The notes beneath the pieces were generated by a model that was given only the letters and a program-made list of their open reading frames with translations, made no database searches and was not told the DNA's origin. From the NCBI RefSeq assembly GCF_016806065.1, contig NZ_CP032405.1, positions 1,764,001-1,828,000 of the forward strand: 64,000 bases of DNA, in the 5' to 3' direction. Position 1 is the first letter of the stretch. The number at the start of each line of letters is the position of its first letter. Positions 27,077 through 36,577 of this stretch are shown here, piece after piece. This stretch comes from Rhizobium rosettiformans. Lineage in GTDB: Bacteria > Pseudomonadota > Alphaproteobacteria > Rhizobiales > Rhizobiaceae. The position numbers and the translations under genes were made by a program.

Positions 27077-27706
27077 ATGACCGAAGAAACCAACAAGAAC
27101 GGACCTGACGCGGCAGCTACCGAGGCAGAAGCAACCGCGACCAGCGAAGAAGGGCAGGTTGCGAACGAAAGCGAGGCCGGGTCCGCGCAGGAGATTGATC
27201 CGATCGACGCATTGAAGGCAGAAAATGCCGATCTGCGCGACCGCTTCCTGCGTCTGGCGGCTGAAATGGACAATCTGCGCCGCCGCACCGACCGCGAAAT
27301 CAAGGATGCCAAGTCCTATGCGGTGACCGGCTTTGCCCGCGACATGCTGTCCGTATCCGACAACCTGCGCCGCGCGATCGAGACGTTGCCGGAAGAGGCC
27401 CGCGCTGCCGCTGACGCGACCCTCACCGCTCTGATTGAGGGCGTTGAAATGACCGAGCGCGGCATGCTGGCAACGCTCGAGCGCCATGGCGTGCGCAAGA
27501 TCGAGGCTGAAGGTCAGAAGTTCGATCCGAACTTCCATCAGGCGATGTTCGAGGTGCCGAATCCGAACGTGCCCAACAACACGGTCGTCCAGGTCGTTCA
27601 GGCCGGTTACGCCATCGGCGAGCGTGTGTTGCGTCCGGCCATGGTCGGCGTTGCCAAGGGCGGCCCGAAGTCGGAAGCCGCAGCCGAGGATACCGCCAAG
27701 GCGTGA
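27077..27706 (+). CDS. grpE: Nucleotide exchange factor GrpE
   Basis: GrpE releases ADP from DnaK in the Hsp70 cycle. The 209-residue protein has an acidic, low-complexity first 40 residues, a long coiled-coil helix (about 45-100) and the C-terminal beta domain with the signature [16 protein letters not shown]...[27 protein letters not shown] site precedes the ATG. An RpoH-like promoter lies upstream and a bidirectional terminator downstream. Confidence 0.94.
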   Translation: MTEETNKNGPDAAATEAEATATSEEGQVANESEAGSAQEIDPIDALKAENADLRDRFLRLAAEMDNLRRRTDREIKDAKSYAVTGFARDMLSVSDNLRRAIETLPEEARAAADATLTALIEGVEMTERGMLATLERHGVRKIEAEGQKFDPNFHQAMFEVPNPNVPNNTVVQVVQAGYAIGERVLRPAMVGVAKGGPKSEAAAEDTAKA

Positions 27707-27730
27707 GCAGACGTGATCTCGCGTGAATGA

Positions 27731-27760
27731 AAAAAAGCGCCCCATTCGGGCGCTTTTTTG
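27731..27760. terminator. Bidirectional terminator between grpE and ptsN
   Basis: GCGCCC and GGGCGC form a stem with a 5-nt loop, flanked by AAAAAA and TTTTTT, so both strands end in a T run. It serves convergent grpE and ptsN. Confidence 0.85.
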
Positions 27761-27784
27761 CTGTCTTGACTTGAAGGCAGTCGC

Positions 27785-28249
27785 TCAGGCGGCGTTGGAC
27801 GCCTGTTCCTCGTTGAGGAAGGTGTAAATGGCGGAGGCCGATTCAGTCGCCCTGAGCTTTGCCACCAGGTCCTGGTCGCGCAACACGCGCGCAATACGTG
27901 ACAGGGCCTTGAGATGATCTGCACCCGCACCTTCGGGCGCGAGCAGCAGGAAGACCAGATCGACCGGCTGATCGTCGAGCGCTTCGAAATCGACCGGCGT
28001 TTCCAGCCTTGCGAAGACGCCCGTGATCTTGCTGATCTTGTTCAGCTTTCCATGCGGGATGGCGATGCCGTTTCCCACGCCCGTCGAGCCCAGGCGCTCG
28101 CGCTGCAGGATCACGTCGAAGATTTCCCGTTCCGGAATGTCGGTAAGCTTGGAGGCTTTGGCCGCAAGTTCCTGAAGCAGCTGCTTCTTGGAGTTCACCC
28201 GGAGAGCCGGTACGACAGCATCCTGCTGCAGCAAATCTGCCAATGCCAT
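27785..28249 (-). CDS. ptsN: PTS IIA-like nitrogen regulatory protein (EIIA-Ntr)
   Basis: EIIA-Ntr is the end acceptor of the nitrogen PTS phosphorelay and regulates potassium, nitrogen and carbon metabolism without moving sugar. The 154-residue protein has the phospho-histidine in GNGIAIPHGK (His66). The ATG at 28249 has AAGGA upstream; the frame running further upstream would overlap hpf. It is the last gene of the rpoN-hpf-ptsN cluster. Confidence 0.93.
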   Translation of the reverse strand: MALADLLQQDAVVPALRVNSKKQLLQELAAKASKLTDIPEREIFDVILQRERLGSTGVGNGIAIPHGKLNKISKITGVFARLETPVDFEALDDQPVDLVFLLLAPEGAGADHLKALSRIARVLRDQDLVAKLRATESASAIYTFLNEEQASNAA

Positions 28250-28317
28250 ATCAATGTCCTTCATGCCTCGGGTCGAAGCTCGGGCGGCCACCTTTCGGCA
28301 GCCGCCCAGATCGACCG

Positions 28318-28893
28318 TCAGCCTTTTATGTTGGCGGAATCGATCCACCCGATATTACCGTCATTGCGACGATAAACGATATTCAATTGTTCACTTCCCG
28401 GGTTTCTGAACAGAAGAACCGGGTCGTCGGTCATGTCGAGAGCCATAACTGCGGAAGCGACGGACATGGTCCGAAGTTTCTTGGTGCTCTCGGCAACGAT
28501 CGTCGGCGCATAGTCCTCGGGAAGTTCCTCGTGATCCTCGTCGACGGAATCCATAACCGTGTAGGCGACCTCGATCGACGGGTTCTGTGCTTCTCCCGCG
28601 TGATGATCCTTCAGCTTGCGCTTGTAACGGCGCAGGCGCTTCTCGACGCGCTCGAAGGCGGTGTCAAAGGCCACTTGCGGATCATTGGCCTCACCTGCGG
28701 CATGCAGGTTTGCGCCGGTATCGAGATGCACCAGGCAATCTGCCGCGAAGCGCGACTGCGACTTCGAGACGACCACTTGCCCGGAATACCCTCCGTCGAA
28801 GTATTTGGTAACCGCATCCTGGATTCGATCTTCGATCCGCTGCCGGAACGTTTCGCCGATTTCCATCTGCTTGCCGGATACACGCACACTCAT
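28318..28893 (-). CDS. hpf: Long-form ribosome hibernation promoting factor
   Basis: The 191-residue protein is a long HPF that pairs ribosomes into 100S dimers in stationary phase. An N-terminal S30AE/YfiA domain (about 1-100) is followed by a linker and the C-terminal dimerisation domain ending in DDPVLLFRNPGSEQLNIVYRRNDGNIGWID. It lies between rpoN and ptsN, its standard place. A 223-base gap upstream suggests it can have its own promoter. Confidence 0.93.
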   Translation of the reverse strand: MSVRVSGKQMEIGETFRQRIEDRIQDAVTKYFDGGYSGQVVVSKSQSRFAADCLVHLDTGANLHAAGEANDPQVAFDTAFERVEKRLRRYKRKLKDHHAGEAQNPSIEVAYTVMDSVDEDHEELPEDYAPTIVAESTKKLRTMSVASAVMALDMTDDPVLLFRNPGSEQLNIVYRRNDGNIGWIDSANIKG

Positions 28894-29004
28894 GGAGTTT
28901 CCCTTCTTATGATTGGTTGCGTATCCATTTTACGCCAAGCGACGGCCGCGTCCAAGCTTTTCGAACGGTTAGGTTAGTCTGTGCCTTCGTTTGTCGGGCG
29001 TCGT

Positions 29005-29022
29005 CGAAGGAACTTTCCTTCG
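29005..29022. repeat. Inverted repeat in the rpoN-hpf gap
   Basis: CGAAGGAA and TTCCTTCG are separated by two bases, a near-continuous 18-base palindrome. It lies 112 bases upstream of hpf and 95 bases after the rpoN stop. It has no T run and could be a dyad operator or a leader hairpin for hpf. Confidence 0.4.
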
Positions 29023-29116
29023 GTTGACAGTGTGCGCTGTCGATTGCGGCGCGCTTCTAGCCGCCCACGGGGAAAGAGTCAATCTCCTGTTAATCTTTCG
29101 GGCGGGAAGGGGGCCG

Positions 29117-30685
29117 TCAGCCGGCTGAAACCTTGGCCATGGCGCGCTTTTCGCGACGCCTCTGGACGGAAGAAGGGATATTCATCGACTCGCGATATTT
29201 GGCCACGGTGCGCCGTGCGAGGTCGACGCCCGATGATTTCAGCTGATCGACAATATCGTCGTCGGACAGCACGGCTTCGGGGCTTTCCTTTTCGATCAGG
29301 GCGCGAATGCGATGGCGTACGGCTTCCGCCGAATGGCTGTCGCCGCCTTCCGCCGAGGCGATCGACACGCTGAAGAAGTATTTGAGTTCGAACAGCCCGC
29401 GGGGCGTGAGCATGTATTTATTCGTCGTCACGCGACTGACGGTCGATTCGTGCATCTTGATGGCATCGGCGACCGTTTTCAGATTCAGCGGCCGAAGATG
29501 ATCGACGCCTTGCTCGAGGAAGGCGGACTGCTGGCGCACGATCTCGGCTGCGACCTTGGTGATCGTGCGGGCGCGCTGGTCGAGGCTGCGCGTGAGCCAG
29601 TTGGCATTCTGCAGACATTCCGACATGAAGGCCTGGTCGGGAGCCTCCTTGGATGCCCCTTGGCGCCCAACGGCGGCCATGTAGGTATGGTTGACGAGCA
29701 CGCGGGGAAGCGCATCCGGATTGAGTTCGACCTGCCAGCCTCCGAGCCCGTCGGGACGCACGACGATGTCAGGCGTCACGGATTCGCTGACCGCATGCTC
29801 AAAGCTGCTGCCCGGCTTTGGATTGAGCTTGCGGATCTCCGACAGCATGTCGACGAGGTCTTCCTCGTCCACGCCGCAGATCTTCTTCAACGCGGCAAAA
29901 TCGCGCTTGGCAAGCAGTTCGAGATTGTTGACGAGGCCTGCCATCGCCGGGTCATACCGGTCACGTTGACGCAATTGGATCGCCAGGCATTCGCTGAGGC
30001 TGCGCGCAAAGACCCCGGCGGGCTCGAGCGTTTGCAGGGTCACGAGAACCGCCTCGACATTCGCATGGCTCAGGCCGAGGCGAGACGCCACCTCGTCGAG
30101 GTCCGCGCGCAGATAGCCTGCTTCATCGAGATGGTCGATCAGCACGGAGGCGAGCAACTGATCGGAGGCCGACGTGAGCGCAAAGGGAACTTGCTGGTTC
30201 AGGTGATCCCGGAGGCTGACCTGCCCGGCAACGAAGTCGTCAAGGTCATAGCCCTCGCTTCCGTCGCCGGACTGACCCGGCATTGATTTCCATTGCCCAA
30301 GCAGTTCCGGCGCATCGGGCCGTTGCAGGGAGCCTTCGTCCGCGAAGGCGGTATCGTAATTCGTATCGAGTCGGTCGTTCAGGCGCTCGCTCGCGCCATT
30401 CTCATACCAGTCGCTGTCGAGCGATGGAGAAGCGCCTGTTTCGTCGGAGGCGGCCTGGCTTTCCTGGGCCGTGTTGCCGTGGCGATCGGCATTGTCAGGC
30501 AGGTCGCCGCCCAAATCGCCGTCATCTGCCGCCATTTCGAGCAGCGGATTCCGCTCCACTTCCTGCGCGATGAACTGCATCAGTTCGAGGTGAGTCATCT
30601 GCAACAGCTGAATCGACTGCATCAGCTGGGGAGTCATCACCAGGGCCTGGCTTTGTCGCAGGAACAGATTGGCGGATAAGGCCAT
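29117..30685 (-). CDS. rpoN: RNA polymerase sigma-54 factor
   Basis: RpoN directs polymerase to -24/-12 promoters under enhancer control (nitrogen, transport, symbiosis genes). The 522-residue protein has the glutamine- and leucine-rich region I (QALVMTPQLMQSIQLLQMTH), an acidic region II, the core-binding and HTH segments and the RpoN box ARRTVAKYRE near the C-terminus. The ATG at 30685 gives MALSANLFLRQS, the conserved start; the open frame to 30745 is not. Confidence 0.95.
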   Translation of the reverse strand: MALSANLFLRQSQALVMTPQLMQSIQLLQMTHLELMQFIAQEVERNPLLEMAADDGDLGGDLPDNADRHGNTAQESQAASDETGASPSLDSDWYENGASERLNDRLDTNYDTAFADEGSLQRPDAPELLGQWKSMPGQSGDGSEGYDLDDFVAGQVSLRDHLNQQVPFALTSASDQLLASVLIDHLDEAGYLRADLDEVASRLGLSHANVEAVLVTLQTLEPAGVFARSLSECLAIQLRQRDRYDPAMAGLVNNLELLAKRDFAALKKICGVDEEDLVDMLSEIRKLNPKPGSSFEHAVSESVTPDIVVRPDGLGGWQVELNPDALPRVLVNHTYMAAVGRQGASKEAPDQAFMSECLQNANWLTRSLDQRARTITKVAAEIVRQQSAFLEQGVDHLRPLNLKTVADAIKMHESTVSRVTTNKYMLTPRGLFELKYFFSVSIASAEGGDSHSAEAVRHRIRALIEKESPEAVLSDDDIVDQLKSSGVDLARRTVAKYRESMNIPSSVQRRREKRAMAKVSAG

Positions 30686-30813
30686 GACGGACGCTCGACT
30701 CCCCGCAATCCCGCCTTTTCTGGCGGGAAATTCCACTTGGCCCAAAAATTGCTTTTTATTTTGTTTTGGTCAAGCCGCGGGAGGGGAGAGGCGGTCTTTT
30801 CTTCAAAGATCCG

Positions 30814-31626
30814 TCAGAGGCTGAACTGTTCGCCCAGATAGAGGCGGCGCACATCGGCATTGTTGACGATGTCGTTGGCCCGGCCATGGGTGAGCACTTC
30901 ACCCGCATGGATGATATAGGCGCGGTCGATCAGGCCAAGCGTTTCACGCACATTGTGGTCGGTAATGAGAACACCGATGCCGCGTGCCGTGAGATGTCGC
31001 ACGAGATTCTGAATGTCGGAGACGGAGATCGGATCAACGCCGGCGAAAGGCTCGTCCAGCAGCATGAAGGTCGGATCGGTCGCAAGCGCTCGGGCAATTT
31101 CCAGACGCCTGCGCTCACCGCCGGAAAGCGCCACCGCCGGAGACTTGCGCAGCTTCTCGATGTGGAATTCTGCCAGCAGTTCGTCGAGCTTCTCTTCGCG
31201 CTTGCGCTTGTCGGAAACATGGACCTCAAGCACCGCACGAATATTCTCTTCCACCGTCAGGCCACGAAAGATCGACGCTTCCTGCGGCAGATAGCCGACG
31301 CCCAGACGGGCGCGCCGATACATCGGCATGGAGGTGACGTCGTTGCCGTTGATCGAGATGGTGCCGGCATCGACCGGAACGAGGCCCGTGATCATGTAGA
31401 AACAGGTCGTCTTGCCTGCCCCATTGGGCCCGAGCAGACCGACGGCTTCGCCGCGGCGCACCACCAGCGAAGCACCGTTGACGACGCGGCGCGAATTATA
31501 GGTCTTCGTCAGTCCGTGAGCGATCAGTGTGCCTTCATAGCGCGACTTGTCGCCCGGCAGGCCGGTCGGGTTCGCCGCCTTTTTGGGCTGCTTCGTCCTG
31601 GAGAAAAATGGAATGTGCACGTTCAC
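30814..31626 (-). CDS. lptB: LPS export ABC transporter ATP-binding protein LptB
   Basis: LptB powers extraction of LPS from the inner membrane with LptF/G. The 270-residue ATPase has Walker A GPNGAGKTT, signature LSGGERRRLEIARAL and Walker B FMLLDEPFAGVDP, plus the LptB-type C-terminal IIHAGEVLTHG. The first 30 residues are an extension rich in Lys and Pro. It follows lptA by 9 bases. lptF and lptG are not in the window. Confidence 0.94.
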   Translation of the reverse strand: MNVHIPFFSRTKQPKKAANPTGLPGDKSRYEGTLIAHGLTKTYNSRRVVNGASLVVRRGEAVGLLGPNGAGKTTCFYMITGLVPVDAGTISINGNDVTSMPMYRRARLGVGYLPQEASIFRGLTVEENIRAVLEVHVSDKRKREEKLDELLAEFHIEKLRKSPAVALSGGERRRLEIARALATDPTFMLLDEPFAGVDPISVSDIQNLVRHLTARGIGVLITDHNVRETLGLIDRAYIIHAGEVLTHGRANDIVNNADVRRLYLGEQFSL

Positions 31627-31635
31627 GCGAACCCG

Positions 31636-32187
31636 TCAGTTGCTCTGCTGGGACTTGGGGTCGAGCTGAATCTGAACGCGCCGGCCACAGCTGTCGAGCT
31701 TGGCCTGACCGGAATTCATCTGGACAGTGAGTTTGCAGCCGACAAAGACGTTCTGCCCTTCCGAAAGCACGACGCGCTCGCCTTCGAGCACGAAGAGCTG
31801 CTGCGCCATGTCGAAATATCCGGTGTCCGCAGTCGCCTGCTGCGTGCCGGAGGACAGGAACACCTTCTGAGCCACGTCGATCTTCTCGATGTCGGCATTG
31901 CCCTGCGTCACGGTCTGGCCCTCGCCGCGATAGTGAACGACCATGGTCCCGGCCTGAAGGGTCGTCGTGCCCTGCACAACCTTAACATTACCAGTGAAGA
32001 AGGCCTTCTTTTCCTGTTCGCGGATCTCAAGCTGATCGCTTTCGATCTGAATGGGCTGGTCGTTGGACAGCTTCAGGCCGTTCATCTGGCTGTTGGTCGT
32101 CTGCGCCGCTGTCTGTCCGGCGAGCAGGCCTGCCGAAACGAGAAGGAAGCCAGCAAAGGAAAACTTGGCGAAGGAGCGGTAAATCAT
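31636..32187 (-). CDS. lptA: Periplasmic LPS transport protein LptA
   Basis: LptA forms the periplasmic bridge that carries LPS to the outer membrane. The 183-residue protein starts with a signal peptide (hydrophobic core about 8-24, likely cleavage near AAQT) and has the OstA jelly-roll segment from IQIESDQLEI to the C-terminal VGCKLTVQMNSGQAKLDSC. It overlaps lptC by four bases and precedes lptB, the standard operon. Confidence 0.9.
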   Translation of the reverse strand: MIYRSFAKFSFAGFLLVSAGLLAGQTAAQTTNSQMNGLKLSNDQPIQIESDQLEIREQEKKAFFTGNVKVVQGTTTLQAGTMVVHYRGEGQTVTQGNADIEKIDVAQKVFLSSGTQQATADTGYFDMAQQLFVLEGERVVLSEGQNVFVGCKLTVQMNSGQAKLDSCGRRVQIQLDPKSQQSN

Positions 32188-32930
32188 GGCTGGGCGGCTT
32201 CCGTGGACCGATTGCTTTGAATGGCGGACGGCTCGATGTTCAACTTGACGCTGCCCGCGAAGATCATGGTTCGCCCCTTATCCTTCATCTCGAGCGAGTT
32301 CGCAACAATCGACGCGCCTTTGGTCTGGATGGCGACGGGATCATTCGTCTTCATCGTGCCGCCGGCAATATCGAGATTGGCGGAATTGAACTGGGCGTCT
32401 ATGCCGCTGCTGAGATTGAGGGTGAATGGCTTGTCGAGATTGAGGGTGTTCGCGCCACGGTCGAAGATGCCGCTCGAGGCGACGACGCGGGCGATGATCT
32501 TGTCGTTGACCGGCACGGCTGCGGCAATGGTCTCGAGCGCGATCATGTTGGGATTCTTGATGTCCTGCAACGCCCGCTCGGCGCGCATCGAATAGCGCAC
32601 GCCCTCGTCGTTGCGGCCCGCGATCGCCGGCTTCTCCATGACGACCTTGCCATCTTCGATCTTGGCAGATTCGATCTGCAATTCGTCGGGCATCAGGCTG
32701 CGCACGAAGGAGACCGCAACGAAGGCCAGCGTGATGGCGAGGGCCACGACAGGCAGAAGGAAGCGCAGACGCCGGACGCGACGCGAATGGCTGACCGCCC
32801 GCCGATAGGCATCGGCTTCGGATCGGCGCTCCAGCGGCGTCAGGGCCTCATGTGTCGCTTCCAGCATTTGATAGTATCCGTCTATTGTGGCGGTGGCCGT
32901 CAGCAAACCGCCTGGCTCGTCGTTTCGCAT
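32184..32930 (-). CDS. lptC: LPS export membrane protein LptC
   Basis: LptC is the membrane-anchored jelly-roll protein that passes LPS from LptBFG to LptA. The product has one membrane helix (LRFLLPVVALAITLAFVAVSF) and a periplasmic beta domain. From the ATG at 32930 it has 248 residues; an in-frame ATG at 32867 would give 227 and begins closer to where homologues start, and neither has a clear ribosome site. The stop overlaps the lptA start. Confidence 0.85.
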   Translation of the reverse strand: MRNDEPGGLLTATATIDGYYQMLEATHEALTPLERRSEADAYRRAVSHSRRVRRLRFLLPVVALAITLAFVAVSFVRSLMPDELQIESAKIEDGKVVMEKPAIAGRNDEGVRYSMRAERALQDIKNPNMIALETIAAAVPVNDKIIARVVASSGIFDRGANTLNLDKPFTLNLSSGIDAQFNSANLDIAGGTMKTNDPVAIQTKGASIVANSLEMKDKGRTMIFAGSVKLNIEPSAIQSNRSTEAAQP

Positions 32931-33167
32931 GTCCGTTCGGCATTGCCAATATGGATTGTGGCAGAACCGTTACAAGAAGCGACAGACAAGCCATGCCGGG
33001 GACGGAGGGTGAAAATGTGACCCTCGCGATCACGATATTGCGTGTGACGCTCGTCATATCTCTCGCAAAGACGGCAATTTATGGTTAAGTTGTTCCTTGA
33101 CTGAGCTTTTTTGCTTTGGCAACGTTATCGGCGCTCAACGTCACAATAGAAATTTCAGGGGGTCCGC

Positions 33168-33470
33168 GTGATAAAGTCGGAATTGGTGCAGATCGTCGCG
33201 GCCCGCAATCCGCATCTTTATCATCGCGATGTCGAAAACATCGTCAATGCAGTTCTGGACGAGATCACCGACGCGCTTGCAGGCGGCAATCGCGTCGAAC
33301 TGCGCGGCTTTGGCGCCTTTTCCGTCAAGAACCGTCCATCCCGCTCGGGACGCAACCCGCGCACAGGCGAAACCGTTTTCGTCGAAGAGAAATGGGTTCC
33401 GTTCTTCAAGACGGGCAAGGAACTGCGCGAGCGCCTCAACCCGGGCATGGGTGACGAGGACGACGAATAA
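33168..33470 (+). CDS. ihfB: Integration host factor subunit beta
   Basis: IhfB pairs with IhfA to bend DNA at specific sites, for example at sigma-54 promoters. The 100-residue HU-fold protein opens [15 protein letters not shown] and contains the DNA-binding arm [30 protein letters not shown]. The GTG at 33168 follows an AGGGGG site. It is divergent from lptC with 237 bases between. TTGACT at 33099 offers a -35, but a good -10 is not clear. Confidence 0.92.
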   Translation: MIKSELVQIVAARNPHLYHRDVENIVNAVLDEITDALAGGNRVELRGFGAFSVKNRPSRSGRNPRTGETVFVEEKWVPFFKTGKELRERLNPGMGDEDDE

Positions 33471-33562
33471 GCGCTTTTCGCGTTGAAAATTCCGCCCCTG
33501 TCCTTAATTTGAGCCCATGGAGGTGACCGCAGTCGCCTCGGAGTGAACAGGGAGTTGTCCAG

Positions 33563-33907
33563 ATGATCCGGAAAGTCGTGAGCCTCGTGGTGTTTCTGCC
33601 CCTCGGCGTGCTGCTGATCGTTCTGGCCGTGGCCAATCGCGGAGTCGTCAGCCTCGCGCTCAACCCGTTCAATCCGGCAGATCAGGCGCTGTCTGTCTCC
33701 GCACCCTTCTTCGTCTTCCTCATTCTTGCAGTGATGTTCGGTGTGCTCCTCGGCTCTGTCGTGACCTGGTTCACCCAGGGCAAACACCGGAAGAAGGCGC
33801 GCAGCCAGTCGCGTGAAGCGCAGCAATGGCAGGCAGAGGCCGATCGCCAGAAGACAAGGGCTGAACAGATTGCCGGTTCGACGCTGCCCCAGCTCGGCGC
33901 CAAGTGA
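33563..33907 (+). CDS. LapA family (DUF1049) membrane protein
   Basis: The 114-residue protein has two membrane helices (about 5-25 and 48-70) joined by a short loop, followed by a basic, glutamine-rich cytoplasmic tail. This is the LapA/DUF1049 pattern, related to E. coli LapA, which works with LapB in controlling LPS synthesis. It is the second gene of a rightward series after ihfB, which also matches E. coli gene order around ihfB. Confidence 0.85.
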   Translation: MIRKVVSLVVFLPLGVLLIVLAVANRGVVSLALNPFNPADQALSVSAPFFVFLILAVMFGVLLGSVVTWFTQGKHRKKARSQSREAQQWQAEADRQKTRAEQIAGSTLPQLGAK

Positions 33908-33958
33908 CATCAGGGCAATCGGACTCGCGGCAAATTTCCTTTCCGCGCCGGGCCGGCA

Positions 33959-35140
33959 ATGCTAAGGGCTGGGCCAAACCAACACGACCCACGGATCATT
34001 GACGTGAAGAACAAGGAACGTCGCCCCGGCGCCAAGCCATTTCCGGGAGCGAAGGCCAAAGGCAGCGGCGAAACACGGCCGGCAACGGCAAAGCCTTATG
34101 CCTCGAAGGGCAGGGACGAGCGTCAGGCACGACCGCCGCGGCGTGAGACCGAGGCGCCAAAGCCGAAGCCGCAATCGCCCGATACAACGGCTGAACCTGC
34201 CCGAGTTCTGACGGTCCGCAACGGTAACCGCCCGGCCGAGCGCGTGCCGCTGATCCTCGAATCCTCAGGTGCGGGCGACTTTCACCTGATCGACAGCGGC
34301 GACGGATTGAAGCTTGAGCAATACGGCCCCTATCGCATCGTTCGCCCCGAAGCCCAGGCGCTTTGGCCAAAGGCGCTGCCATCCCATGTCTGGGACAAGG
34401 CGGACGCGGTGTTCACCGGCGACACGGACGAAGACGGCATGGGTCGCTGGCGCTTCCAGCGCGAGGCGCTCGGCGAAACCTGGCCGCTCTCCCTGCTCGG
34501 CGTCGATTTCCACGGCCGTTTCACCGCCTTCCGCCATGTCGGCGTCTTTCCGGAGCAGATCGCCCACTGGAGCTGGATGAAAGAGAAGATCGAGGCTGCC
34601 GACCGGCCGCTCAAGGTCCTCAACCTATTCGGCTATACCGGTGTCGCTTCGCTTGTGGCCGCCGCCGCTGGCGCCGAAGTCACGCATGTCGATGCTTCGA
34701 AGAAGGCGATCGGCTGGGCCCGCGAAAATCAGTCCCTGAGCCGCCTCGACAAGGCGCCGATCCGCTGGATCTGCGAGGATGCGATGAAGTTCATCCTGCG
34801 CGAGGAGCGCCGCGGCCACCGCTACGACATCATTCTTACCGACCCGCCGAAATTCGGCCGTGGCCCGAATGGCGAGGTCTGGCAGCTCTTCGACCATCTG
34901 CCGTTGATGCTCGACATCTGCCGCGAACTGCTGGCGCCTAAGGCCGTCGGGCTCGTTCTGACCGCCTATTCCATCCGTGCGAGCTTCTATTCGATCCACG
35001 AACTGATGCGCGAGACCATGCGCGGCAAGGGCGGCCTCGTCGAGTCAGGCGAGCTCGTCATCCGCGAGGCCGGTCTCGACGGCAAGACGCCGGGGCGTGC
35101 GCTCTCCACCTCTCTCTTCAGCCGCTGGGTGCCGAAATGA
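33959..35140 (+). CDS. Class I SAM-dependent methyltransferase (RlmI/RlmK-like)
   Basis: The protein resembles rRNA m5C methyltransferases of the RlmI group. A SAM-binding segment VLNLFGYTGVASLVAAAAGAEVTHVD and the catalytic-region motif TDPPKFGRG are present. The first 80 residues are low-complexity, rich in Lys, Pro and Arg, and unlike RlmI PUA domains. From ATG 33959 it has 393 residues; a GTG at 34004 is an alternative start. It is coupled by a 4-base overlap to the TrmH-type gene, supporting an RNA-modification role. Confidence 0.8.
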   Translation: MLRAGPNQHDPRIIDVKNKERRPGAKPFPGAKAKGSGETRPATAKPYASKGRDERQARPPRRETEAPKPKPQSPDTTAEPARVLTVRNGNRPAERVPLILESSGAGDFHLIDSGDGLKLEQYGPYRIVRPEAQALWPKALPSHVWDKADAVFTGDTDEDGMGRWRFQREALGETWPLSLLGVDFHGRFTAFRHVGVFPEQIAHWSWMKEKIEAADRPLKVLNLFGYTGVASLVAAAAGAEVTHVDASKKAIGWARENQSLSRLDKAPIRWICEDAMKFILREERRGHRYDIILTDPPKFGRGPNGEVWQLFDHLPLMLDICRELLAPKAVGLVLTAYSIRASFYSIHELMRETMRGKGGLVESGELVIREAGLDGKTPGRALSTSLFSRWVPK

Positions 35141-35997
35141 CCGATGATTATCGCCAGGACGGCCCGCGCCGCGTCGGTCAGGTCAAGGAGGTCACCAGCC
35201 TCGCCAATCCGATCATCAAGGACATCAAAGCGCTTTCCCAGAAGAAGAGCCGCGACGAAAGCCGCACCTTCCTCGCCGAAGGTCTGAAGCTCGTCATCGA
35301 CGCGCTCGATCGGGGCTGGACTATCCGCACTCTGGTCTATGCCAAGGCCGGCAAGGGCAAGCCGCTGGTCGAAAAGGTCGCTGCCCGCACTGTCGCCGCA
35401 GGCGGCCTCGTGCTGGAAGTCAGCGAAAAGGTCATGTCTTCCATCACCCGGCGTGACAATCCGCAGATGGTCGCCGCCGTCTTCGAACAGCGCTGGACAC
35501 CGCTTAAGGACATCCAGCCCAAGGGCTCGGAAACCTGGATAGCGCTCGACCGTGTGCGCGACCCCGGCAATCTCGGCACGATCATCCGCACAGCCGATGC
35601 TGCCGGTGCCTCGGGCGTCATCCTCGTCGGCGATTGCACCGATCCCTTCTCGATGGAAACCGTGCGCGCCACCATGGGCTCGATGTTCGCCCTGCCGCTG
35701 GTGAAGACGACGCCGGCCGATTTCCTCAAGTGGAAGAAATCTGTCGATGCCCGCCTCGTCGCCACGCATCTCGCCGGCGCTGTCGATTACCGCACCATCG
35801 ACTACAAGTCGAAGCCGGTCATCCTGATGATGGGCAACGAACAGTCCGGCCTCCCGGATGAGCTGGCGGCCGCTGCCGACAAGCTGGCGCGTATTCCGCA
35901 GGTCGGCATGGCCGACAGCCTCAATCTAGCGGTGGCCACCGGCGTCATGCTCTTCGAGGTTCGCCGCCATCTGCTCGCCCTCGACGGAGCCAAGTGA
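35137..35997 (+). CDS. TrmH/SpoU family RNA methyltransferase
   Basis: The 286-residue protein is a SPOUT-class RNA 2'-O-methyltransferase. The trefoil-knot SAM site is seen in [31 protein letters not shown] and [15 protein letters not shown]. An N-terminal L30e-like substrate domain (about 20-110) precedes the SpoU domain. The exact RNA target is unknown. It starts inside the previous gene's stop and ends at lspA, so the three are one operon. Confidence 0.88.
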   Translation: MTDDYRQDGPRRVGQVKEVTSLANPIIKDIKALSQKKSRDESRTFLAEGLKLVIDALDRGWTIRTLVYAKAGKGKPLVEKVAARTVAAGGLVLEVSEKVMSSITRRDNPQMVAAVFEQRWTPLKDIQPKGSETWIALDRVRDPGNLGTIIRTADAAGASGVILVGDCTDPFSMETVRATMGSMFALPLVKTTPADFLKWKKSVDARLVATHLAGAVDYRTIDYKSKPVILMMGNEQSGLPDELAAAADKLARIPQVGMADSLNLAVATGVMLFEVRRHLLALDGAK

Positions 35998-35999
35998 CC

Positions 36000-36491
36000 A
36001 TGCTTGCAGCCTTCAACCGGCCGCTGCCGGTTCTCACCTTCATTGCGGTCGCGCTCATTCTCGATCAGGCGATCAAATATGCGGTGGAAGTCTATCTGCC
36101 GATGCACGAGCTGATCCCCGTTCTGCCGTTCTGGGCACTCTACCGCACGCATAATCTGGGCGTCGCCTTTTCCATGCTGTCCCATCTCGACGGCTGGTTC
36201 ATCATCGGCCTGCGCCTGGTCATCGTCGGTTTCGTCTTTTGGCTCTGGCGCAAGACGGGGCCTGAGCAGCATTTCGCCCATCTCGGCTTTGCGATGATCA
36301 TCGCAGGCGCGCTCGGCAACATCATCGACCGCTTCACCTATGGCTATGTGGTCGATTACATCCTGTTTTACACGGACACCTGGTCCTTCGCGGTCTTCAA
36401 CTTGGCGGACAGCTTCATCACCATCGGCGCGATCTGCATCGTCCTCGACGAGATCATCCAGCATCGCAAGCCGAAGCCGCCGGAAGCTTGA
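36000..36491 (+). CDS. lspA: Lipoprotein signal peptidase (signal peptidase II)
   Basis: LspA removes the signal peptide from diacylglyceryl-modified prolipoproteins in the inner membrane. The 163-residue protein has four membrane helices and the two catalytic aspartates in [16 protein letters not shown] and [11 protein letters not shown]. The ATG at 36000 follows GGAG by ten bases; a GTG at 35994 inside the preceding stop is possible. Its partner Lnt is encoded at 58.9 kb in this window. Confidence 0.93.
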   Translation: MLAAFNRPLPVLTFIAVALILDQAIKYAVEVYLPMHELIPVLPFWALYRTHNLGVAFSMLSHLDGWFIIGLRLVIVGFVFWLWRKTGPEQHFAHLGFAMIIAGALGNIIDRFTYGYVVDYILFYTDTWSFAVFNLADSFITIGAICIVLDEIIQHRKPKPPEA

Positions 36492-36577
36492 AAGGCGGAG
36501 AAGCTGTTCGAAGTTTTGTCACTTTCCTGTAGCAGTCTCGTGTTTAAAGGCCGTGACTTCAACGCTGGATAGATCCC

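Noticed and set aside
30766..32220. A 484-codon rightward open frame over lptB and lptA
   Set aside because: It is antisense to two conserved genes and resembles no protein family.
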